A stretch of DNA of 64,000 nt from Rubrivivax sp. (GTDB taxonomy: Bacteria; Pseudomonadota; Gammaproteobacteria; Burkholderiales; Burkholderiaceae_C). Made by a program: the position numbers and the translations under genes. The stretch covers positions 310,001 to 374,000 of the forward strand of contig JAHBZT010000002.1 in assembly GCA_019635315.1 (NCBI GenBank). The letters run 5' to 3'. The number at the start of each line of letters is the position of its first letter. The first letter of the stretch is position 1. The notes beneath the pieces were generated by a model, which worked only from the letters and a program-made list of their open reading frames with translations, made no database searches and was not told the origin of the DNA. Shown here in pieces: positions 9,926 through 16,810 of this stretch.

Positions 9926-10996
9926 ATGGTCACCTTTCCGCTGAATGCCTGGTACGCCGCCGCGTACGACGTCGAGGTCAAGCGCGAGCTGCTCGCGCGC
10001 ACCGTCTGCAACCAGGCCATGGTGCTCTACCGTCAGGGCAACGGCCAGGTGGCGGTGCTGGAGGACGCCTGCTGGCACCGCCTGCTGCCGCTGTCCCAGG
10101 GCCGCCTGGAAGGCGACGAGGTCGTGTGCGGCTACCACGGTCTTGTATACAACGCCGACGGTCTGTGTACGCACATGCCGTCGCAGGAGACGATCAACCC
10201 CTCGGCCTGCGTGCGTGCCTACCCGGTGGTCGAGCGCCACCGCTTCGTCTGGGTCTGGCCCGGCGACCCGGCGCTGGCCGACCCGGCGCTGGTGCCCGAC
10301 CTGCACTGGAACGACGACCCGGCCTGGGCCGGCGACGGCAAGCTGATCCGCGTGCAGTGCGACTACCGGCTGGTCGTCGACAACCTGATGGACCTGACGC
10401 ACGAGACCTTCGTGCACAGCGGCAGCATCGGCGACCGCGCGGTGGCCGAGGCGCCCTTCGTCGCCACCCATGGCGACCGCACCGCCACCGTCACGCGCTG
10501 GATGGAGGACATCGTGCCGCCGCCGTTCTGGGCGGCGCAGATCCGCGGCGCGCGCGGCTGGGAAGGGCGCGTCGACCGCTGGCAGATCATCCGCTTCGAG
10601 GCGCCGTGCACGGTGGCCATCGACGTCGGCGTCGCCGAGGCGGGCACCGGCGCGCGCCAGGGGGACCGCAGTCGCGGCGTCAACGGCATGGTGCTCAACA
10701 CCATCACGCCCGAGACCGAGACGACCTGTCACTACTTCTGGGCCTTCGCGCGCAACTACCGGCTCGGCGAGCAGCGGCTGACGCACGAGCTGCGCGAGGG
10801 CGTGGCGCGCATCTTCGCCGAGGACGAACGTGTGCTCGAAGCGCAGCAGCGCGCGATCGACGCGCGCCCGGGCCAGGCGTTCAACAACCTCAACATCGAC
10901 GCCGGCGCGATGTGGTCGCGGCGCCTGATCGACGGCCTGATCGAACGCGAGCAGCCCGGCGGGCGGCCGGTGATCCCGCTGCGGCCGGCGGCATGA
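9926..10996 (+). CDS. vanA: Rieske oxygenase, vanillate O-demethylase-like oxygenase subunit
   Basis: Terminal oxygenase that removes a methyl group from a methoxylated aromatic acid as formaldehyde, with electrons from VanB. The 356-residue product begins with the VanA-type start FPLNAWYAAAYDVEV. The Rieske [2Fe-2S] ligands are C49 and H51 (CWHRLLPL) and C68 and H71 (CGYHGLVY). The mononuclear iron site is NLMDLTHETFVHSGSIG. The size matches VanA. The ATG at 9926 is chosen because earlier in-frame codons precede the conserved N-terminus. The stop overlaps the start of the GntR gene (ATGA). Vanillate is the family's best-known substrate, but related enzymes act on other methoxyarenes or on dicamba-like compounds, so the substrate is not certain. 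Confidence 0.9.
   Translation: MVTFPLNAWYAAAYDVEVKRELLARTVCNQAMVLYRQGNGQVAVLEDACWHRLLPLSQGRLEGDEVVCGYHGLVYNADGLCTHMPSQETINPSACVRAYPVVERHRFVWVWPGDPALADPALVPDLHWNDDPAWAGDGKLIRVQCDYRLVVDNLMDLTHETFVHSGSIGDRAVAEAPFVATHGDRTATVTRWMEDIVPPPFWAAQIRGARGWEGRVDRWQIIRFEAPCTVAIDVGVAEAGTGARQGDRSRGVNGMVLNTITPETETTCHYFWAFARNYRLGEQRLTHELREGVARIFAEDERVLEAQQRAIDARPGQAFNNLNIDAGAMWSRRLIDGLIEREQPGGRPVIPLRPAA
10143..10152. promoter_or_regulatory. Perfect TTGTATACAA palindrome inside vanA
   Basis: A perfect 10-bp palindrome lies across vanA codons 73-76 (CTT GTA TAC AAC, encoding LVYN), immediately after Rieske ligand H71. CTT and GTA are poor choices in this GC-rich gene, where CTG/CTC and GTG/GTC dominate. The sequence therefore looks kept for DNA binding and not for coding. 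Its centre is 245 bp downstream of the centre of the site before the gene, a spacing compatible with looping by a dimeric FCD-type regulator. Confidence 0.5.
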
Positions 10997-11790
10997 AGGG
11001 CGCGCGGGTGACGGCGCTGGCGCCGCGGGCCGCGAGCCGCGGCGAGCCCGACGACGCCGCGGCCGGCTCACAGACCCTGCGCGCGCAGCTGCTGCTGCGC
11101 GAGGCCGTCGTCGGCGGCACGCTGAAGGCCGGCGAGCGCGTGACCGAGCTGGCGCTGGTCGAGCGCCTGGGCATGTCGCGCACGCCGATCCGCAGTGCGC
11201 TGACGCGGCTGCTCGACGAAGGCCTGCTCGAGGCGCTGCCCGGCGGCGGCTATGTCGTGCGCGACTTCTCCGAGGCCGACATCCGCGACGCGATCGAACT
11301 GCGCGGCACGCTGGAGGGCCTGGCGGCGCGGCTGGCCACCGAGCGCGGCTGCGGCACCGCGGCGCTGGCCGGGCTGCGCGACTGCGTGGCGCGCATCGAC
11401 GAGCTGCTGGCCGCGCCCAGCCTCAGCGAGGCCGCCTTCGCGGCCTACGGCGAGCACAACGCGCGCTTCCACGCGCTGCTGGCCGAGGCCTGCGGCAGCG
11501 CGCTGGTGCAGCGCCAGCTGGAGCGCGCCTGCACGCTGCCGTTCGCGTCGCCCAATGCCTTCGTGATGCTGCGCACCACCGGCACCGCGGCGCGCGACCG
11601 GCTGCTCGTGGCGCACGAACAGCATCGCGCCGTCGTCGAGGCGCTGGCGCGCGGCGAGGGCGCGCGCGCCGAGGCGCTGATGCGCGAGCACGCACGAAAC
11701 GCGCACGCCAACCTGGGCGAGGCACTGGCCAGCCAGCAGGCGCTGCAGCGCCTGCCCGGCGCCGGGCTGATCCGCCGCGGCGCACGCTGA
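10993..11790 (+). CDS. GntR-family regulator with FCD domain, probably controls vanAB
   Basis: DNA-binding regulator of 265 residues. A winged-helix GntR domain occupies about residues 28-95 (ERVTELALVERLGMSRTPIRSALTRL is split by the recognition helix SRTPIRSAL). An all-helical FCD ligand-binding domain lies at about residues 100-240, with metal/ligand-type residues in EHNARFHALLAEACGS and HEQHRAVVEAL. The ATG overlaps the vanA stop, and vanB starts 12 bp after its stop. The regulator is thus translated between the two enzyme subunits, an unusual order for vanAB. The likely effector is the methoxyaromatic substrate, by analogy with VanR proteins of this family; that is inference. Confidence 0.88.
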   Translation: MKGARVTALAPRAASRGEPDDAAAGSQTLRAQLLLREAVVGGTLKAGERVTELALVERLGMSRTPIRSALTRLLDEGLLEALPGGGYVVRDFSEADIRDAIELRGTLEGLAARLATERGCGTAALAGLRDCVARIDELLAAPSLSEAAFAAYGEHNARFHALLAEACGSALVQRQLERACTLPFASPNAFVMLRTTGTAARDRLLVAHEQHRAVVEALARGEGARAEALMREHARNAHANLGEALASQQALQRLPGAGLIRRGAR

Positions 11791-11801
11791 AGGGAGCCGC
11801 C

Positions 11802-12800
11802 TTGAACGAGACCGTCTTCACGCAGCAGGCCACCGTCACCGGCCTGCGCGACCTGAGCCCCACGGTGCGCGAGATCTCGCTGCGGCCGGACGGCGGCGCC
11901 ACCGCCTTCACCGCCGGCAGCCACCTGCGTGTCCAGGTGCAGCTGGGCGAGGGTCGCAGCGACGAGCGCCGCTATTCGCTGGTCGGCCTGCCGGCGCCGG
12001 GCGCCGACTGGCGCATCGCCGTCAAGCGTGCCGACCCGGGCCGCGGCGGCTCGGCCTTCATGTGGCGGCTGGCGGTCGGCGACCGGCTGCCGGTGCACGG
12101 CCCGCACAACCACTTCGAGCTGCCTCCGGCGCCGCGGCCGACGCTGCTGGTGGCCGGCGGCATCGGCATCACGCCATTGGTCGGCATGGCGCTGGCGCTG
12201 GCGAAGCGCACGGCGCCGCTGCGCATGGCCTATGCGGCGCGCTCGCCCGACGAACTGGTCTATGCCGACGACCTGCGCGCGGCACTCGGCGAGCGGCTCG
12301 CCACCTTCTGCCGCAGCGAAGGCCAGGCGCTGGACCTGGAGGCCGAGTTCGCGGCGCTGGCGGCCGATGCGCAGGCGCTGGTCTGCGGTCCGGTGCCACT
12401 GCTGCACGCCGCGCGGGCGGCCTGGGCGGGCGCCGGCCGGCTGCCGCAGCGGCTGCGCTTCGAGACCTTCGGCAATACCGGCAGCGCACCGGCCGAGACG
12501 TTCACGGTGCAGGTGCCGCGCCACGGCCTGACGCTCGAGGTGCCGGCCGATCGTTCGCTGCTGGAGGTGCTGGAAGCCGCCGGCGTGCAGGTATTGCACG
12601 ACTGCCTGCGCGGCGAATGCGGGCTGTGTGCAGTCGACGTGCTGGCGGTGAACGGCCGCATCGACCACCGCGACGTCTTCTTCAGCGAGGCCGAGCAGCG
12701 CGAAGGCCACCGCCTGTGCGCCTGCGTCTCGCGCGTCTGCGGCGGCAGCATCACGATCGACTCCGCCTGGCGGCCGGACGAGTTGTCGGCTGCCGCCTGA
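11802..12800 (+). CDS. vanB: Vanillate O-demethylase-like oxidoreductase subunit
   Basis: Reductase passing electrons from NAD(P)H to the Rieske oxygenase. The 332-residue class IA reductase has a flavin-binding barrel (RRYSLVGLPAPG), an NAD-binding domain (GGIGITPLVGMALAL and the CGPVPLLHAARAAW loop), and a C-terminal plant-type [2Fe-2S] ferredoxin domain (CLRGECGLCAVDVL ... CACVSR). The start is TTG at 11802 with AGGGAG five bases upstream; no better ATG exists near the conserved start. It is cotranscribed with vanA and the GntR gene. An 800-bp repeat-filled gap follows. Confidence 0.92.
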   Translation: MNETVFTQQATVTGLRDLSPTVREISLRPDGGATAFTAGSHLRVQVQLGEGRSDERRYSLVGLPAPGADWRIAVKRADPGRGGSAFMWRLAVGDRLPVHGPHNHFELPPAPRPTLLVAGGIGITPLVGMALALAKRTAPLRMAYAARSPDELVYADDLRAALGERLATFCRSEGQALDLEAEFAALAADAQALVCGPVPLLHAARAAWAGAGRLPQRLRFETFGNTGSAPAETFTVQVPRHGLTLEVPADRSLLEVLEAAGVQVLHDCLRGECGLCAVDVLAVNGRIDHRDVFFSEAEQREGHRLCACVSRVCGGSITIDSAWRPDELSAAA

Positions 12801-12981
12801 AGTGAACCGCGGGCGAATCGTGACGGCTTGCGGCGCATTCCAGTCACTGGCGGAGTCGACTTGTTCGTGGATGCTGATGCTGGCGCAGCGAAGCCGCGTG
12901 GGGGCAGCCCGCAGCGCCCAGAGTCCGGCGGTCGGCGCTGCGCGCCGACTGCCCTGCGATGCTCGCGCTCCTGGCCCGCCG

Positions 12982-13049
12982 CCAACTCACTTCGCTCACT
13001 GCGTTCGCTCCGTTCGGACATCGGCGGCGAGTCAGTTGTCGAGGCGCGC
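12982..13049 (+). repeat. Left arm of 68-bp inverted repeat B
   Basis: Begins CCAACTCACTTCGCTCACT. It is the reverse complement of 13250-13317 except for one base (G against T at arm position 18). A spacer of 200 bp separates the arms. Confidence 0.9.
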
Positions 13050-13249
13050 TGCGCGCGCGGCCAGGAGCCCTGCGCTTCTCGGCGCCTCCCATGGGCGCTG
13101 CGGGCTGCCCCCACGCGGCTTCGCGACACGACGGTGGCATGCAGACAGGTGGAATGCCACCGTCGGTGGCCCTCGCGCCAGGCGGTACCCGCTGCCGGCG
13201 AATAGTGAAGCGCCGAGCAGCGCAGCTTCGGGGTCGGCGCGCACGCAGT

Positions 13250-13317
13250 GCGCGCCTCGACAACTGACTCGCCGCCGATGTCCGAACGGAGCGAACGAAG
13301 TGAGCGAAGTGAGTTGG
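13250..13317 (-). repeat. Right arm of 68-bp inverted repeat B
   Basis: Reverse complement of 12982-13049 with one mismatch. It includes the short periodic stretch GAGCGAACGAAGTGAGCGAA, which gives the Ser-Glu-Arg pseudo-peptides typical of this repeat family. Confidence 0.9.
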
Positions 13318-13601
13318 GCGGCGCGACCCCGGAGCGAGCAGCGCAGGGAAGTCGCCGCCGCAGGCGGCGACCGCGGAACCCTGAGCCGGCAGCGGGTACC
13401 GCCTGGCGCGATGCGCAGGCGCTTGCAGGCCGAACGAGTCCCTGCAACTCGCGAGCAAGTACACGCCGAACAAGCGTCCGCGTTGCGCCGCAGGCGGTCA
13501 CTCGCCCATCCACAACCGGGCAAGCACACCCGCTTCGGGCAATGCGCTGCCGCGCCCGTGAACCGTTCCCGTACCATCCCGCGACCCCGAGGAGACGACC
13601 G

Positions 13602-14732
13602 ATGACCCAACGCACCACGCCACCGTTCCGCGCCGACCATGTCGGCAGCTTCCTGCGGCCCAAGTACCTGCTCGACGCGCGCGAGCAGTTCTTCGTGAAG
13701 AAGAGCATCAGCGCCGAGCAGCTGCGCGAGGTCGAGGACCGCGCGATCGCCGAGGTCGTGAAGGCGCAGCGCGACGTGGGCCTGCAGTCCATCACCGACG
13801 GCGAGTTCCGCCGCACCTACTTCCACATCGACTTCCTGGAGCAGCTCGGTGGCGTCAAGACCGACATCCCGGTCACCGTCAAGCGCGCCGATGGCACCGA
13901 GGAGCTGGCGCCGCCGGTGATCCGCGTCGTCGACAAGGTGCGCCATGCCAAGGACATCCAGCGCGCCGACTTCGAATACCTGCAGGGCCAGGTGAGCGCG
14001 CTCGGCACCCCGGGCCTGGTCTCCAAGGTGACGATTCCCAGCCCGACCATGCTGCACTTCCGCGGCGGCCGCGCCGGCATCAGCCGCGAGGCCTACCCGG
14101 AGCTGAACCCGGCCTTCTACGACGACGTCGCCAAGGCCTACGGCGACGAGCTGCAGAGCCTGTACGACGCCGGCTGCCGCTACGTGCAGATGGACGACAC
14201 CAACATGGCCTATCTGTGCGACGAGAAGATGCGCGAGGCGGCGCGCCAGCGCGGTGACGACCCGAACGAACTGCCGCACCGCTACGCCGGCTTCATCAAC
14301 AAGGTCGTCGCGCGCAAGCCGGCGGGCATGACGCTGGCCATGCACCTGTGCCGCGGCAACTTCAAGAGCACGCACGCGGCGGCCGGCAACTACGAGCCGG
14401 TGGCCGAGGCGCTGCTCGCGGAGATGAACCTCGACGCCATCTTCATGGAGTACGACGACGAGCGCAGCGGCGACTTCCGCCCGCTGCGCTTCCTGAAGCC
14501 GGGGCGCCTCGTCGTGCTGGGCCTGGTGACGACCAAGTTCGGCGAGATGGAGAGCAAGGACAACCTGAAGCGCCGCATCGACGAGGCCGCGAGATACGCG
14601 CCGCTGGACCAGCTGTGCCTGAGCCCGCAGTGCGGCTTCTCCAGCACCGTGCACGGCAACAACATCGCGATGGAAGCGCAGTGGGCCAAGCTGCGCCTGG
14701 TCGTCGAGGTCGCGCAGGAGGTGTGGGGCTGA
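13602..14732 (+). CDS. MetE C-terminal-domain-like (COG0620) methyltransferase
   Basis: A 376-residue protein matching only the C-terminal catalytic half of cobalamin-independent methionine synthase. The start is ATG at 13602 with GAGGAG about ten bases upstream. It opens with FRADHVGSFLRP, the usual beginning of short MetE-like proteins. The expected zinc/thiol-activation residues are present: His and Cys in MHLCRGNF, and Cys in SPQCGFSS. It lacks the N-terminal MetE half that holds the folate tail, so its methyl donor is uncertain; short relatives take methyl groups from 5-methyl-THF or corrinoid proteins. The neighbourhood of an O-demethylase suggests one-carbon handling but does not prove it. 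The stop codon is the first base triplet of an 87-bp tandem repeat. Confidence 0.85.
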   Translation: MTQRTTPPFRADHVGSFLRPKYLLDAREQFFVKKSISAEQLREVEDRAIAEVVKAQRDVGLQSITDGEFRRTYFHIDFLEQLGGVKTDIPVTVKRADGTEELAPPVIRVVDKVRHAKDIQRADFEYLQGQVSALGTPGLVSKVTIPSPTMLHFRGGRAGISREAYPELNPAFYDDVAKAYGDELQSLYDAGCRYVQMDDTNMAYLCDEKMREAARQRGDDPNELPHRYAGFINKVVARKPAGMTLAMHLCRGNFKSTHAAAGNYEPVAEALLAEMNLDAIFMEYDDERSGDFRPLRFLKPGRLVVLGLVTTKFGEMESKDNLKRRIDEAARYAPLDQLCLSPQCGFSSTVHGNNIAMEAQWAKLRLVVEVAQEVWG

Positions 14733-15062
14733 GCACGGACATGCGGGTCCGCCTGCGCGGACCCGTGTGCCGTGCGAAGGGCGAGCGCCTGTCAGCGCGA
14801 GCGCGGCCTGCAAGGCTGAGCACGGACATGCGGGTCCGCCTGCGCGGACCCGCGTGCCGTGCGAAGGGCGAGCGCCTGTCAGCGCGAGCGCGGCCTGCAA
14901 GGCTGAGCAAGGACATGCGGGTCCGCCTGCGCGGACCCGTGTGCCGTGCGAAGGGCGAGCGCCTGCCAGCGCGAGCGCGGCCTGCAAGGCTGAGCGTGGG
15001 CGCAGGACCGTCCCTGCGCACGGGCGTGCGCCTCGCCAAGGGTGTGCGCCTGCCGGGCTGAA
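14730..15062 (+). repeat. Tandem repeat, three 87-bp units plus a decayed fourth
   Basis: Units start at 14730, 14817 and 14904 and differ at only a few bases. A shorter, diverged fourth copy runs from 14991 to about 15062. Each unit begins with TGA, the first being the stop codon of the MetE-like gene. Each holds a perfect hairpin, CGGGTCCGC-CTGC-GCGGACCCG (14744-14765, 14831-14852, 14918-14939). The period of 87 (3x29) keeps frames open and produces false repetitive ORFs on both strands. The array fills the whole gap up to the convergent cupin gene and could act as a repeated terminator or as a REP-like element. Confidence 0.9.
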
Positions 15063-15080
15063 GCGCAGCGCCGCCGCCGT

Positions 15081-15413
15081 TCAGCGCACGGCCAGGACGA
15101 TGGTCACCAGCAGCGAGCAGTCCGCCAGCGCGCGCACGCCGTGGCGGCAGCCGCCGGGCAGGTAGAGCAGCTGCCCGGCGCGCAGCGCCACCGCGCCGTC
15201 GTCCAGCAGCAGCTCGGCGCTGCCCTCGACGCATTGCACGGTGATCTCGCCGGGCACCGCATGCGGCGGCAGCGTGCCGCCGGCCGGCAGCACCACGCGC
15301 ATCAGTTCGAGCTGTGCCGACTTGAAGAGCGCGCTCGTGCGCGTGCCGGCCAGCGCCGGCCCCAGCGGGCCGACATCCACCGGCTCGGCCGGCTGCACAT
15401 GGATCAGGGCCAT
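15081..15413 (-). CDS. Small cupin-domain protein
   Basis: A 110-residue single cupin. Motif 1 is visible around PPHAVPGEITVQCVEGSAEL (metal-type His and Glu) and motif 2 around YLPGGCRHGVRAL. Such proteins are often metal-dependent sensors or small enzymes; no specific role can be given. It is transcribed leftward. The Mpo1-like gene starts further right on the same strand and ends 21 bp before it, so they probably form one transcript. Confidence 0.75.
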   Translation of the reverse strand: MALIHVQPAEPVDVGPLGPALAGTRTSALFKSAQLELMRVVLPAGGTLPPHAVPGEITVQCVEGSAELLLDDGAVALRAGQLLYLPGGCRHGVRALADCSLLVTIVLAVR

Positions 15414-15434
15414 CGCCTTGCCCCCTGGTGCACT

Positions 15435-15980
15435 TCAGCGGGTGGCCGGATGGGCCAGGTCGCGCAGCATCGTCGGCCCGGCGTGGCGCTCGATGTCGGC
15501 CATCAGGCCCTTGAACAGGCCCAGCGGCGCCAGCAGCTCCAGCATCACGAACATGGGCCCGACGAGCAGGCCCACGAGGTCGTCGGCAAAGGCCGGCCTG
15601 CGGCCCTCGTAGTAGTGGCCGAGAAACTGGATCATCCAGCCGACGACGAAGCAGCCCACCCCCCAGGCGAGCCAGGACGCGACGCTGCCGTCGCCGACGC
15701 GGTGCGCCAGCCAGGTCAGCACGCCGATGCCCAGGGTGGTCGCCAGCCCGATGCCGAGGCGCCCGCGCGTCAGGTACCACAGCGCGGCCAGCGCGAAGGC
15801 GACCCAGGCGGGGCTCAGCGCCAGCCCGGCGACCGCGACGACCGGCTTGCTGAACAGCACGCCGAGCGCGAAGACGATCATCGGCACGCCGACGAAGTGG
15901 GTCAGGATGTTGCGGCGGTCGCGGTGGTACTCCGCATACTGTTGCAGCAGCGTGGTGGCGGGGCGGAAGGGCGAGGCCAT
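15435..15980 (-). CDS. DUF962 / Mpo1-like membrane protein
   Basis: A 181-residue integral membrane protein with about four hydrophobic spans. It has the family's conserved histidine motifs: YHRDRRNILTHFVGVP near the N-terminus and QFLGHYYEGRRPAF in the middle. The yeast relative Mpo1 is an iron-dependent dioxygenase that alpha-oxidises 2-hydroxy fatty acids. The conserved histidines are present here, so a related lipid oxidation is possible but unproven in bacteria. It is probably cotranscribed with the downstream cupin gene. Confidence 0.85.
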   Translation of the reverse strand: MASPFRPATTLLQQYAEYHRDRRNILTHFVGVPMIVFALGVLFSKPVVAVAGLALSPAWVAFALAALWYLTRGRLGIGLATTLGIGVLTWLAHRVGDGSVASWLAWGVGCFVVGWMIQFLGHYYEGRRPAFADDLVGLLVGPMFVMLELLAPLGLFKGLMADIERHAGPTMLRDLAHPATR

Positions 15981-16033
15981 GGCGGGCTCCTTGGCGCGGC
16001 GGCAATCCCGGCGGACATGCTAGCGCAGCCTCC

Positions 16034-16039
16034 TAGAAT
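16034..16039 (+). promoter_or_regulatory. -10 element (TAGAAT) upstream of dcd
   Basis: TAGAATGCGG lies 39 bp before the dcd ATG. The same TAGAAT/TATAAT followed by GC or a similar discriminator recurs before several other genes in this window. No clear -35 box is seen. Confidence 0.5.
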
Positions 16040-16077
16040 GCGGCCGCCCATTACATCGCGTTGTCACCGGGGACGGC

Positions 16078-16647
16078 ATGAGCATCAAGAGCGACCGCTG
16101 GATACGCCGCATGGCCCAGCAGCACGGCATGATCGAGCCGTTCGAGCCCGGCCAGGTGCGGCAGGGCGCGGACGGCCAGCGCATCGTCAGCTACGGCACC
16201 AGCAGCTATGGCTATGACATCCGCTGCGCGCGCGAGTTCAAGGTCTTCACCAACATTCACAGCACGGTCGTCGACCCCAAGCACTTCGACGAGAAGAGCT
16301 TCGTCGACATCGAGGCCGACGTCTGCATCATCCCGCCCAACAGCTTCGCGCTGGCGCGCACGATGGAATATTTCCGCATCCCGCGCAACGTGCTGACGAT
16401 CTGCCTGGGCAAGAGCACCTACGCGCGCTGCGGGATCATCGTCAACGTGACCCCGTTCGAGCCGGAGTGGGAAGGCTACGTGACGCTGGAGTTCAGCAAC
16501 ACCACGCCGCTGCCGGCCAAGATCTACGCCGGCGAGGGCTGCGCGCAGGTGCTGTTCTTCGAAAGCGACGAGGTCTGCGAGACCAGCTACAAGGACCGCG
16601 GCGGCAAGTACCAGGGCCAGCGTGGCGTGACGCTGCCCAAGGCCTGA
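16078..16647 (+). CDS. dcd: dCTP deaminase
   Basis: Converts dCTP to dUTP in the pyrimidine deoxynucleotide pathway that supplies dTTP. The 189-residue product has the family sequence [13 protein letters not shown]-like segment ([18 protein letters not shown]), the nucleotide loop [10 protein letters not shown], and the catalytic glutamate in [18 protein letters not shown]. The end is [13 protein letters not shown]. It has standard length, and the ATG at 16078 directly precedes the conserved [12 protein letters not shown]. It stands alone, with a good -10 hexamer 39 bp upstream. Confidence 0.97.
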   Translation: MSIKSDRWIRRMAQQHGMIEPFEPGQVRQGADGQRIVSYGTSSYGYDIRCAREFKVFTNIHSTVVDPKHFDEKSFVDIEADVCIIPPNSFALARTMEYFRIPRNVLTICLGKSTYARCGIIVNVTPFEPEWEGYVTLEFSNTTPLPAKIYAGEGCAQVLFFESDEVCETSYKDRGGKYQGQRGVTLPKA

Positions 16648-16810
16648 GCTGCGGCCCGGCGGCCTTCGCGACCCGTCCGGCGACCCGTCCGGCGGCCCAT
16701 CCGCTGCCTCATCGGCGGCCGCCGGCGGGCCGCTGTCAGCCCCGTGGCCGGCCAGCGACGCCGCGCGTAGGATCGCGAGGGTCCGGCGGTCACGGGCACA
16801 GGGAGCGTGC

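Larger units (their letters stand above)
12801..13601. repeat. Repeat island with interlocked long inverted repeats
   Basis: No credible gene lies in this 800-bp gap. It holds several perfect or nearly perfect inverted repeats. Pair A is 12888-12920 with 13092-13124 (33 bp, perfect). Pair B is 12982-13049 with 13250-13317 (68 bp, one mismatch). Pair C is 13173-13199 with 13385-13411 (27 bp, perfect). A local hairpin is 13129-13140 with 13154-13165 (12 bp). Pairs A and B interlock (A-B-A'-B') and are not nested, as if two copies of one element had inserted head to head. Long open frames here, with reading such as SERSERSE, come from the repeats and are not genes. A diverged copy of part of the island lies at 50711-50796. 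Confidence 0.85.

Noticed and set aside
12959-13473. Several open frames with Ser-Glu-Arg or Arg-Ser-Val-Arg-Thr repeats on both strands
   Set aside because: They lie in the inverted-repeat island, mirror one another across strands, lack ribosome sites and have compositions unlike real proteins. They are repeat artefacts.
14767-15165. Open frame with a 29-residue repeat (MPCEGRAPVSASAACKAE pattern)
   Set aside because: It is produced by the 87-bp tandem repeat, whose length is a multiple of three; no start signal is present and it runs into the cupin gene on the other strand.
16661-16700. Short 12-bp tandem repeat (CGACCCGTCCGG) after dcd
   Set aside because: Only two full copies and a partial one in very GC-rich DNA; not distinguishable from chance slippage.
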